In this document: positions 1-6,105 of the stretch, one piece after another
Position numbering within the stretch: position 1 is the first letter of the stretch
How the letters are laid out: every line of letters starts with the position of its first letter
Assembly: GCA_003818675.1 (NCBI GenBank)
Contig: RPPD01000028.1
Span: 1-10,976, forward strand
Direction: 5' to 3'
DNA: 10,976 bases
From: Spirochaetaceae bacterium
GTDB taxonomy: Bacteria; Spirochaetota; Spirochaetia; SZUA-6; RPPD01
Program-made: the position numbers and the translations under genes
The notes under the pieces: generated by a model
What the model saw: the letters and a program-made list of their open reading frames with translations, nothing else
The model's database searches: none
Told to the model about the DNA's origin: nothing

Positions 1-269
1 CTGGGCAGATATGTCTCATACAGCTCTATGGTGTGAAAAGTGTTTTTTGTAAGCTCTCCACAGCGCAATAGCACATCAAATAATTTGGGGTCTGAAGGAT
101 TGGCTTTAAGCCATTCCTCGTATATCGTCCTTGCCTGGTCATACTTTTTTTCAGCAATGAGTTTTTCCGCTGATTCAAGGGTGATGGGTGACCTGTCTGC
201 AAAAAGCTGTGAGGGAAATAAAAGTACCGCAAAGAAAACAAAAAAAAGAAGACTACTTTTTTTTGCCAC
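1..269 (-). CDS. Exported TPR-like protein, 3' end cut by window edge
   Basis: Only the first 89 codons are visible; the frame runs off the left edge. I chose the GTG at 267-269 because it follows a purine-rich AGAGGG Shine-Dalgarno about 5 bases upstream and opens a clean signal peptide: MAKK, then a hydrophobic run (residues 5-20) ending LFA at 22-24, a likely signal peptidase I site. The mature part starts DRSPITLE and holds one helical-repeat-like unit (about 34-69, with AEKLIAEKKYDQA and a following NPSDPKL turn) typical of tetratricopeptide repeats, which usually act as protein-binding scaffolds. The start lies inside the end of the upstream LapA-like gene (17-base overlap), so translation is probably coupled. 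Two homopolymers, A8 and T8, lie within the first 30 coding bases. The TPR assignment rests on a single repeat; the signal peptide is clearer. Confidence 0.72.
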   Translation of the reverse strand, partial: MAKKSSLLFFVFFAVLLFPSQLFADRSPITLESAEKLIAEKKYDQARTIYEEWLKANPSDPKLFDVLLRCGELTKNTFHTIELYETYLP

Positions 270-579
270 GCCTTCCCTCTTTTTTATTAGATGTTTCTGT
301 TTCTTCCACTTCTTTTTCTTCAGTCTCTTTTTTGAGTTCTTTCTCATCCGCCTTTTTCTTTTTGTTCTTTTTCAGCATGCTCCGCAATTTTCCCAGAAGT
401 GAAAATGGCACAACGGAAAACACACCTACGGCGAATGAAATGAGAATTATGTAAAAAACCGGGACTTGCGTGACAGTACCAAAGATGAAGGATATGTTTG
501 TCTTGTTTTCAAGATTAAAACCCATAAAAAGCGAGATCAATACGATAAGTCCGATTACAACAATATATTTCCATAGCAT
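253..579 (-). CDS. LapA-domain (DUF1049-like) small inner-membrane protein
   Basis: Encodes 108 residues. The start is the ATG at 577-579, about 5 bases after a strong AGGAGGG; the frame stays open further upstream but that part lies inside miaB and has no such signal. TM1 is about residues 5-19 (MLWKYIVVIGLIVLIS) and TM2 about 39-62. The short loop between them (ENKTNISFIFGTVTQVPV) has the FxFG/P pattern of LapA-domain proteins. The last 40 residues are a highly charged Lys/Glu tail predicted to be cytoplasmic. In E. coli, LapA works with LapB/YciM in control of lipopolysaccharide synthesis; that role is not shown here, and a spirochaete may lack LPS. The gene follows miaB by 22 bases and overlaps the exported TPR-like gene downstream, a pairing reminiscent of lapA-lapB, although E. 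coli LapB is membrane-anchored through its N-terminal helix rather than cleaved. Confidence 0.8.
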   Translation of the reverse strand: MLWKYIVVIGLIVLISLFMGFNLENKTNISFIFGTVTQVPVFYIILISFAVGVFSVVPFSLLGKLRSMLKKNKKKKADEKELKKETEEKEVEETETSNKKEGRRGKKK

Positions 580-601
580 AGCTTTTCCCTCCTTTTTAGT
601 T

Positions 602-1909
602 TTAAAGAACACCCTTGAATGTAGTGCCTCGAAGCGATTCCAGCCTGACTTCCACAAATGTACCCAACATGGACTCCTGCCCCTCAATTAATATCATATC
701 ATTATGTTCAGTACGCGCCAAGAGTTCCTTTTTATTTCTTCGCGATACTTCCTCTACCAAGGCAATCGAGATTTTACCTGTTTTAGCCGCAAGCCTTTTC
801 TTGCGAATGCCATGTTGAAGCTCAATTATCCTTGCAAGCCTCTTTTTCTTTTCTGTTTCTGAAAGGGTTTCCATCATGTTGAATGCCGCCGTACCCTGCC
901 TGGGATTGTAATAATACATGTAGGCATCATCAAATTCAATTTCCTCCAGAAGTCTGCAAGTGGCATTAAAGTCCTCTTCTGTTTCTCCAGGGAACCCAAT
1001 TAAAATATCGGTAGTCAGGGTTACATCGCTTATGGTATTTTTGATATAGGAAACCAGTTTGGTATACTGATTTATTGTGTAGTGCCTGTTCATAGCTTGA
1101 AGGATTTGATCTGATCCGTGCTGTACGGGCAGATGTATATGTCTGCATATTGATTGATGAGAAGCGATTGTGTCTACCAGAGTCAGACTCATGTCCCTTG
1201 GATGTGATGTCATGAATCTGACCCAGCCATGCCCTTTGACAGCCTGTGCGACAAGGGTGAGTATTTCCTCAAAAAGCACTTCACGGCCGTTTACAGGAAA
1301 ACGGTATGAATTGACATTCTGACCCAAAAGGGTTATTTCCCGGACACCATGTTCCATGCCATGCATTACTTCTGCCATGATTTCTTCAGGATTTCTGGAA
1401 ATCTCATGGCCTCGCACATATGGGACAATGCAGTAGCTGCAATAGTTGTCACATCCGTGCATTATCGGGACAAATGCCCTGAAACCTCCTGTTGTATGTC
1501 CATTTGCGAATATATAGGGTTTTATATCCGAGGCAACAATCCCGCGTCTTTTGGCAAGAGCCTGCTCAACGATGTCCAAAAATCTGTCTTTGTTGAAAGT
1601 GCCGACAACGATATCGATATCAGGTACTTGCTTTATCATTTCTTCACCAAGCCTCTGGCTCATACAGCCCATTATGGCCAGAAGAAAATGCCTGTTTCGC
1701 TTGTCTTTCTTGAGATTTCCGATCCTGCCCCATATCCTGTCTTCTGCTGTTTTTCTTACTGAACAGGTGTTTAGTATGACAAGGTCTGAGGACTGGCTGT
1801 CTTTGGCAGCGAGCCATCCCGCGTTTATCAGATCATTCTCCAGGGCTTCTGATTCCGCCTTGTTCATCTGGCATCCATAGGTTTCCAGCCAGTACCGTCG
1901 TCCGGTCAT
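602..1909 (-). CDS. miaB: tRNA-2-methylthio-N6-dimethylallyladenosine synthase MiaB
   Basis: A radical-SAM methylthiotransferase that converts i6A to ms2i6A at position 37 of tRNAs reading UNN codons, which steadies codon-anticodon pairing. The 435 residues match the usual length. The N-terminal UPF0004 domain carries the three cluster-binding Cys: C13 (TYGCQMNKAESE), C49 (LNTCSVRKTAED) and C82 (IMGCMSQR). The radical-SAM CxxxCxxC is C153/C157/C160 (HGCDNYCSYCIVPYVRG). A C-terminal TRAM domain spans about 372-435. TYGCQMN and NTCSVR favour MiaB over the related RimO and MtaB. The ATG at 1907-1909 has a GGAG about 10 bases upstream and leads directly into the conserved N-terminus. It is the first gene of a unit continuing into the LapA-like and TPR-like genes; a terminator belonging to the preceding gene lies just upstream, so it should have its own promoter, though I could not identify one in the roughly 50 available bases. 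Confidence 0.96.
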   Translation of the reverse strand: MTGRRYWLETYGCQMNKAESEALENDLINAGWLAAKDSQSSDLVILNTCSVRKTAEDRIWGRIGNLKKDKRNRHFLLAIMGCMSQRLGEEMIKQVPDIDIVVGTFNKDRFLDIVEQALAKRRGIVASDIKPYIFANGHTTGGFRAFVPIMHGCDNYCSYCIVPYVRGHEISRNPEEIMAEVMHGMEHGVREITLLGQNVNSYRFPVNGREVLFEEILTLVAQAVKGHGWVRFMTSHPRDMSLTLVDTIASHQSICRHIHLPVQHGSDQILQAMNRHYTINQYTKLVSYIKNTISDVTLTTDILIGFPGETEEDFNATCRLLEEIEFDDAYMYYYNPRQGTAAFNMMETLSETEKKKRLARIIELQHGIRKKRLAAKTGKISIALVEEVSRRNKKELLARTEHNDMILIEGQESMLGTFVEVRLESLRGTTFKGVL

Positions 1910-1956
1910 ATCACACTAACTCCGCGTATTGATGGGGATTTAAAACTGAAATGAAG

Positions 1957-1995
1957 AAAAAAGGCCAGCAGATTCACAAAGCTTCTGCTGACCTG
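1957..1995 (-). terminator. Rho-independent terminator of the small membrane-protein gene
   Basis: On the minus strand a hairpin (7-bp stem CAGCAGA/TCTGCTG, one mismatch, then a further AGG/CCT; loop about 11 bases) is followed directly by TTTTTT and more pyrimidines. It begins 17 bases after the stop of the gene at 2012-2350 and ends 48 bases before miaB, separating the two units. Confidence 0.8.
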
Positions 1996-2011
1996 TGCCA
2001 TTATTCTGGAA

Positions 2012-2350
2012 CTACGTTCGCTTCTTCAAATTTGAAAAAAACTTGAAAATGGAATATCCACCAAGGGCGATAAGACCGATCCCGGCGACCGGCAATAGCC
2101 ATGGCACTAATCCGCCCACTATTGCTACAGCAACCAGAGCACCTGCCCCAAGCATCGCCATGCCTGCCTTTTTATCAGACTTTGATATCAGCATCCCAAT
2201 TCCAATCACGCCGCACACTCCAGCTGCGATCCACAGCCAGGGGCCTTGAAGAAGCCCAGATACAATCCAAAGTGCGATTCCAGCTCCCACTCCGCCAACA
2301 CCTTTTATCAGCTGTTTTGACATCTCATTCCTGGCAACAAGTTCTCCCAT
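2012..2350 (-). CDS. Small glycine-rich multi-pass membrane protein, function unknown
   Basis: 112 residues that I do not recognise. The ATG at 2348-2350 follows a near-perfect GGAGG with 8-base spacing, so it is a genuine gene. After a polar N-terminus (1-13) come three to four hydrophobic stretches, about 17-35, 37-55, 62-81 and 83-103, separated by SKSDKK (56-61) and a Pro-containing turn (VPWLLP). Gly and Ala recur in small-residue patterns (GVGGVGAG, GVCGVIGIG, GAGALVAVAIVGG), which favour close helix packing and oligomers. The C-terminus is cationic (KFFSNLKKRT), consistent with the cytoplasmic side. It is a single-gene unit with its own terminator, divergent from the LiaF-like gene, so the two may share control. 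A holin-like or stress-envelope protein are possibilities; neither is shown. Confidence 0.8.
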   Translation of the reverse strand: MGELVARNEMSKQLIKGVGGVGAGIALWIVSGLLQGPWLWIAAGVCGVIGIGMLISKSDKKAGMAMLGAGALVAVAIVGGLVPWLLPVAGIGLIALGGYSIFKFFSNLKKRT

Positions 2351-2393
2351 GCGATACCTCCATTTATTTCAGTTATGAAATTCCTTGATTTAT

Positions 2394-2423
2394 ATAGTAA
2401 CAATAACACGGCATGCCTGTCCA
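2394..2423 (-). promoter_or_regulatory. Candidate sigma-70-type promoter of the small membrane-protein gene
   Basis: Minus strand: TGGACA (2418-2423) and TACTAT (2394-2399) separated by 18 bases, 5/6 and 4/6 matches to consensus. Transcription would start about 35-40 bases before the ATG at 2350, leaving room for the strong GGAGG. An overlapping TATAAA lacks a suitable -35 box. Confidence 0.35.
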
Positions 2424-2479
2424 CTGAAAGAAAGATTCTTTTTTGAGAGACTAAAAATGACATATTGATTGCCTGGCAA

Positions 2480-2508
2480 TTGACAGAGTATGGTCAAACC
2501 TTTACATT
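2480..2508 (+). promoter_or_regulatory. Candidate promoter of the LiaF-like gene, giving a leaderless or near-leaderless mRNA
   Basis: A perfect TTGACA (2480-2485), a 17-base spacer and TACATT (2503-2508, 4/6). The expected start of transcription, about 7 bases on, falls at or next to the ATG at 2516. No Shine-Dalgarno precedes that ATG, which is compatible with leaderless translation. If the gene instead starts upstream at TTG 2465, this match would be intragenic chance. Confidence 0.35.
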
Positions 2509-2515
2509 GAATAAT

Positions 2516-3370
2516 ATGAATTCGGTGACAAAAAAACTGGTTCTCATCGTATCACTGACTTTCATCCTTATCGGAATCATCCTGATCATATTCCAGATTT
2601 CTGTCATACCAGATTCTGTCATGGGCATCCTCCTTGTAGTCATCAAGCTCTGGCCTTTGGCCCTGATTGCCGCAGGCATCATTTTCCTCCGTGATGCACT
2701 TTCCAGGCGCATTTACATCCAGCGCACTGAATCAAAATCAAAAACACTAGAAATCCCGTCATCCAACAGGATAAAGGACATTCTCTATGACATCTCCTTT
2801 TCCTTTGGCAGCCTTTCTGTATCAAGGGGTGATGCGGCGGTTACAAGGCTTTTTTACGAACAATATGGGTCAATGCCTGAACCATTTATTGAAAATTCAG
2901 AGGCGGGAAGTTCTTCACTTCTTAAAATTCAGAAACCCAAGCCCTTTTTTTCCCCGCATTTTACAATCAGAAATACCTGGAATCTCAAAGTAGCGCCTGA
3001 TCTTCCTGTCCGCATGGATATATCCCTTCACGAATCAGATCTTGATTTGGACTTGCGCGGAATAGAGGCGGATACTGTAAATCTTCATGCCAATACAGGA
3101 ATGCACAGTATACGTCTTGGTAAAAGTACAAAAAAAACAACTGTCAATGTATATTCCTCCAGTTCCTGCCTTTCCCTTTTTATACCAGAGGAATCCTTTT
3201 TTCGGTTAAATCTTTTAAATCCATTTTGCAGGATTGATTATCCACAGGGAGATTTGGAAAAAAACGAGGCGGGAACAATCATATCAAGTTCTAAAAAAAA
3301 TGATTTTGAACTGATTGAAGTGCTCGTCGATGGCCCTCTCAAGCACCTTGTTGTTGATGTGATTGATTAA
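2516..3370 (+). CDS. LiaF/toast-rack-like membrane protein
   Basis: 284 residues from the ATG at 2516-2518; the frame extends to a TTG at 2465, but neither start has a Shine-Dalgarno, and the ATG gives the more natural N-terminus (MNSVTKK, then a TM helix). TM1 is about 8-27 and TM2 about 34-59, ending LWPLALIAAGI, the signature of the DUF5668/LiaF-type membrane module. The rest is a beta-rich domain with alternating hydrophobic residues and toast-rack-like phrases (ESDLDLDLRGIEADTVNLHANTGMHSIRLG, written here only in part as DLDLDLRGIE and HANTGMHSIRLG; later SLFIPEESFF). In Firmicutes LiaF restrains the LiaRS cell-envelope stress response; the domain also occurs widely without LiaRS, as here. 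The only plus-strand gene in the window, divergent from a small membrane-protein gene and convergent with the DUF192 gene. Family call moderate; specific role unknown. Confidence 0.78.
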   Translation: MNSVTKKLVLIVSLTFILIGIILIIFQISVIPDSVMGILLVVIKLWPLALIAAGIIFLRDALSRRIYIQRTESKSKTLEIPSSNRIKDILYDISFSFGSLSVSRGDAAVTRLFYEQYGSMPEPFIENSEAGSSSLLKIQKPKPFFSPHFTIRNTWNLKVAPDLPVRMDISLHESDLDLDLRGIEADTVNLHANTGMHSIRLGKSTKKTTVNVYSSSSCLSLFIPEESFFRLNLLNPFCRIDYPQGDLEKNEAGTIISSSKKNDFELIEVLVDGPLKHLVVDVID

Positions 3371-3374
3371 ATCT

Positions 3375-3824
3375 TCAATACGGAAAACCAGGCGGAAAAT
3401 TGAACTTATCACCTTCCCTGATGCCGTACTTTTCAAAAACTCCCCTGTTTACTTCAAGCGCATATCGGACAGATTGTCGTGAAAATATTCTTCCCACTGG
3501 ATCCAGGGGTTTCATGTCCTCAATTTGCGTTATCCTTCCATCTGCTGAAAGAAATGCAATTGACAGAGGAAGTGAAACGTCCTTCATCCAAAAGGACATT
3601 CTCTTATCCTGAGAATAAATAAAAATCATGCCCTCAAATTCTCCCAACGAGATCCTCCTCATCAACCCGTCTCGCTGTTGTTCTTCTGTCTTTGCCATTT
3701 CAACCCTGAATTTCACGCCATTGACCTCTATTTCCATAGTCTTAAGCTTTGGCTGTCCAGGTTCTTTAATGCACGAAACAAAAAGTGATATCAACAAAAT
3801 AAAAAATCGGGATTTAACCAACAT
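3375..3824 (-). CDS. DUF192 (COG1430) lipoprotein
   Basis: 149 residues. The N-terminal hydrophobic segment ends LISLFVSC with Cys18 as the likely lipidated residue; Phe at -3 makes it a relaxed lipobox of the kind common in spirochaetes. The remainder is a complete DUF192 domain: GLMRR (53-57), FWMKD (78-82) followed by LPLSIAFLSADGRI, and ALEVNRG (122-128). DUF192 proteins are small exported beta-barrel proteins of unknown biochemical function, so an envelope-anchored protein is predicted, probably facing the periplasm. The ATG at 3822-3824 overlaps the stop of the upstream methyltransferase gene by 11 bases, with AAAGGA about 11 bases upstream, indicating coupled translation. It is the last gene of the five-gene unit, ending 4 bases from the convergent LiaF-like gene with no visible terminator. 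Confidence 0.9.
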   Translation of the reverse strand: MLVKSRFFILLISLFVSCIKEPGQPKLKTMEIEVNGVKFRVEMAKTEEQQRDGLMRRISLGEFEGMIFIYSQDKRMSFWMKDVSLPLSIAFLSADGRITQIEDMKPLDPVGRIFSRQSVRYALEVNRGVFEKYGIREGDKFNFPPGFPY

Positions 3825-4974
3825 ACAAAATCAATCCTTTCAAATAATCGCCTTCAGGATGATATGCGGAAACAGCATGATCCGGGGGTGAAGAAAGCTC
3901 CTGCAATATCCGTGTTTCACGCAAAGCCTCTCTTGAAGCCCTAAAGATGATTTGGCGGAAGGTTTCTCTTGTTACAACCTGGGAGCATGAAAAAGTGAAT
4001 AGTAATCCTCCAGGATTTATACATGAAAGTGCCATTTTATTTAATTTTACATATCCTGAAACTGCGTTGCTCAATTCACCCCTGGACCTGGCAAAAGGGG
4101 GCGGGTCACACATTACAAGGTCATATTTATTTGCCTTTGGAAGATAATCAAACACATCAGATTCCACCCAGGAAAGCCTATCCATTTCCAAACCCGGGTT
4201 TCTTTCTGCGCTAATCTTTGCAATTGCAAGCGCATGCTTGGATGAGTCCACAGAGACCACTTTTTCCGCACCTCCTGCAAGTGCGCACAGGGAAAAACCT
4301 CCAGTGTAGCAAAACAGGTTCATTACGCTTTTTCCTGCAGCTTGTTTTCCGAAAAGCGCACGGTTTTCACGCTGATCGAGGTAAAAACCGGTTTTCTGTC
4401 CCTCCCTGATGTCAACGCAGTATTCTATACCGTTTTCATTAATATATACTGTTCCTTCGCCGCTTCCTTCAATATAACCTGTCTGCATTTCAAGCTTTTC
4501 AACACGTGCTGCGCGTTCATCCCGTTTGAGGAAAACATTTTTTCCAGGAGCAAGCTCAAGCAGTACATCTTGTACTGTTGCGATGATTTTTTCAGTGCCG
4601 CTTATCAGGGGCCTGACAACCCAGTCAGTATTGTACAAATCTACCACAAGACCTGGAAAAAAATCTCCCTCCGCATTAATAACACGAAATGCATTGCTAT
4701 TGATCTTCATTGATTCTCTAAGCCTGTAAGATTCAATTATTTTTCTTCGTATCCAGTCATCTTCCAGCGGTGTTTCCCGGAATGATATCATCCTGCAAGC
4801 AATTTTGCTTTCTGATGAATAGAATCCATAACCAATGATATTCCCATTCGAATCAGAAACAGGAGTAATATCTCCATTGGATATGTCTTCCGCCCTCTTT
4901 ATGGCATTCCGGAAGATCCATGGGTGTCGCGTGTTAACTATGAATGAGTCTTTTCCCCTAGATAGTGTTATCAT
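3814..4974 (-). CDS. rlmI: RlmI-type 23S rRNA m5C methyltransferase
   Basis: 386 residues, close to E. coli RlmI (396), which makes m5C at 23S rRNA position 1962. Domain order fits: N-terminal PUA (about 1-70, with NTRHPWIFRNAI and NGNIIGYGFY), a linking domain ending GQKTGFYLDQRENR (192-205), then a class I Rossmann methyltransferase. SAM motif I is VMNLFCYTGGFS (217-228), the acidic ribose ligand D243 (SVDSS), motif IV CDPPPF (289-294), and the catalytic Cys region FSCSQ with C330. The C-terminal YHPEGDYLKGL (371-381) is also typical. The ATG at 4972-4974 lies 9 bases after the upstream stop with only a distant GAAGAG, so translation may depend on read-on from the upstream gene. Other COG1092 methyltransferases of different site specificity are the main alternative; the m5C chemistry is well supported, the exact nucleotide is inferred. 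Confidence 0.92.
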   Translation of the reverse strand: MITLSRGKDSFIVNTRHPWIFRNAIKRAEDISNGDITPVSDSNGNIIGYGFYSSESKIACRMISFRETPLEDDWIRRKIIESYRLRESMKINSNAFRVINAEGDFFPGLVVDLYNTDWVVRPLISGTEKIIATVQDVLLELAPGKNVFLKRDERAARVEKLEMQTGYIEGSGEGTVYINENGIEYCVDIREGQKTGFYLDQRENRALFGKQAAGKSVMNLFCYTGGFSLCALAGGAEKVVSVDSSKHALAIAKISAERNPGLEMDRLSWVESDVFDYLPKANKYDLVMCDPPPFARSRGELSNAVSGYVKLNKMALSCINPGGLLFTFSCSQVVTRETFRQIIFRASREALRETRILQELSSPPDHAVSAYHPEGDYLKGLILYVG

Positions 4975-4983
4975 AATTGTATA

Positions 4984-5568
4984 CTAAAACTCTTCAAGAA
5001 ACTGTTCAAGGGACTTGGCCTCCTCTGTCTGGACCGCCCTTCCTTCATCCTTGATTTGTGTGAACTTTTTTATGTCAAGATATTTTACAGTCAGAGGTTT
5101 TTCCAAAGAAAGCCTTATTTCCTGTTTTTCCCATGTAACATACTGAGGGGAAAACTCTCTAAATGCACCATATTTTTCTTCAAATGTCCTGTAAAGTGTA
5201 TAATAGTCTATCAGTTCCTCGTTCAGGTCAATAATAAATGCAAAAAGCCTTTCATCTACAAACTGCAGATAGGCACGCTTTATATATCCATTCCCCGTGC
5301 ATTCAATCAGCGTCTGCTGCCTTGTGGGAGTAAAATACACATCGGGATCACCGCGATAGTTAAAATATGGATCCTTCTGCAGTATGTTCTTGGCCTGTTC
5401 TATTGACATTCCTATCTGAAGCTGCCTGAATGCCCTGATGCTGCCGGAATTGGATGCAGGGATTACTGGAGGCGCTACAGGTGCAGTCTCACCTGTTTCT
5501 ACGGGTTGTGCAAACAACACTGCAGCAGCAAGACATGCAGTTGATAAAAAAACAATAAATCTCTTCAT
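4984..5568 (-). CDS. Exported BamE/SmpA-like hypothetical protein
   Basis: 194 residues. A signal peptide (MKR, hydrophobic 4-20, cleavage likely after LFA at 18-20) is followed by a Pro/Ala/Thr linker (21-42) and a folded region. The phrase LQIGMSIEQAKNILQ (50-64) resembles the IGMSxxqVkxxLG entry of SmpA/BamE-type domains, although length and context differ and the rest (YFTPTRQQ, then YLQFVDERLFAFIIDL) is not one I recognise. There is no lipobox Cys, so it is probably periplasmic rather than a lipoprotein. The C-terminus is charged and helical. Start ATG 5566-5568 overlaps the stop of the upstream CNBD gene in ATGA with AGAGG about 9 bases earlier, so it is translationally coupled to that gene. 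The fold suggestion is weak; the gene itself is solid. Confidence 0.82.
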   Translation of the reverse strand: MKRFIVFLSTACLAAAVLFAQPVETGETAPVAPPVIPASNSGSIRAFRQLQIGMSIEQAKNILQKDPYFNYRGDPDVYFTPTRQQTLIECTGNGYIKRAYLQFVDERLFAFIIDLNEELIDYYTLYRTFEEKYGAFREFSPQYVTWEKQEIRLSLEKPLTVKYLDIKKFTQIKDEGRAVQTEEAKSLEQFLEEF

Positions 5569-6089
5569 TTGATCGATCCTCTCGACAAAGCAATGCTCAA
5601 GGCAGTTGTAAGCTTCAAAACGTCCTGGTTTCCCTTTCTGACTCTCTCACACAAAATGACAGCTATCCTTGATATCAGTTTGTATCCCATGACAGGATTT
5701 TCATGACAATAGGCTTCAAAATCCGATCGTTGTATCTCATACAGAAGGCAGTCAGTAAAAGCCGTAATTGTGGCGCTGCGTACATCATTTTCAAACATTG
5801 CCATGTCTCCGAAAAATGGTGCGTGGTTTGCATCCAGTTTCACCATAGACTTTTCCGCACTTGAGAATCCCTGTTTTCCGGACTTTAATGTAAGATTCTT
5901 GGTCACATCCACTATTCCTGATGAAAAAAGAAACATTGAGCTCCCAACATCGCCTTCACGCATGAGAATGGATCCTGCCTTGACATCCACCGGCCTGCAG
6001 ACAGAGGCGAACCTGTCCATCTCATTTTCATCAATAGAATCAAAAAGGGCAATTTTTTTAATGTTCCTGACAATGATATCATGTTTCAT
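5565..6089 (-). CDS. Stand-alone cyclic-nucleotide-binding-domain protein
   Basis: 174 residues made almost entirely of one CNBD of the CRP/PKA-R/CNG-channel type. FDSIDENEMDRFASVC (16-31) is the entry helix; KAGSILMREGD (37-47) and SSMFLFSSGIVDV (50-62) form the first barrel strands; the phosphate-binding cassette is FFGDMAMFENDVRSATITA (92-110) with G94, D95 and R104. The usual Glu that contacts the ribose is Asp here. An insert (about 66-84, KSGKQGFSSAEKS) widens the loop before the cassette. There is no HTH output after the C-terminal helices, so it is not a CRP-type transcription factor. The ATG at 6087-6089 was chosen over the in-frame TTG at 6119 because GGGGG precedes it by about 7 bases and the TTG lies inside the channel gene. 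It starts 16 bases after the K+ channel stop and overlaps the next gene by 4 bases; a regulatory subunit for the channel is an inference. Confidence 0.92.
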   Translation of the reverse strand: MKHDIIVRNIKKIALFDSIDENEMDRFASVCRPVDVKAGSILMREGDVGSSMFLFSSGIVDVTKNLTLKSGKQGFSSAEKSMVKLDANHAPFFGDMAMFENDVRSATITAFTDCLLYEIQRSDFEAYCHENPVMGYKLISRIAVILCERVRKGNQDVLKLTTALSIALSRGSIK

Positions 6090-6105
6090 GCAAGTCCCCC
6101 GCTTT

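Noticed and set aside
1349..1762. Plus-strand open frame of 137 codons
   Set aside because: It mirrors the conserved N-terminal and radical-SAM region of miaB and shows no protein family features.
2465..2515. TTG start for the LiaF-like protein
   Set aside because: No Shine-Dalgarno and the added residues precede an otherwise normal N-terminus; a strong TTGACA also lies inside this stretch. Not fully excluded.
3334..3362. Inverted repeat GTGCT/AGCAC beyond the DUF192 stop on the minus strand
   Set aside because: 5-bp stem with a 17-base loop, no T run, and it sits inside the LiaF-like coding region.
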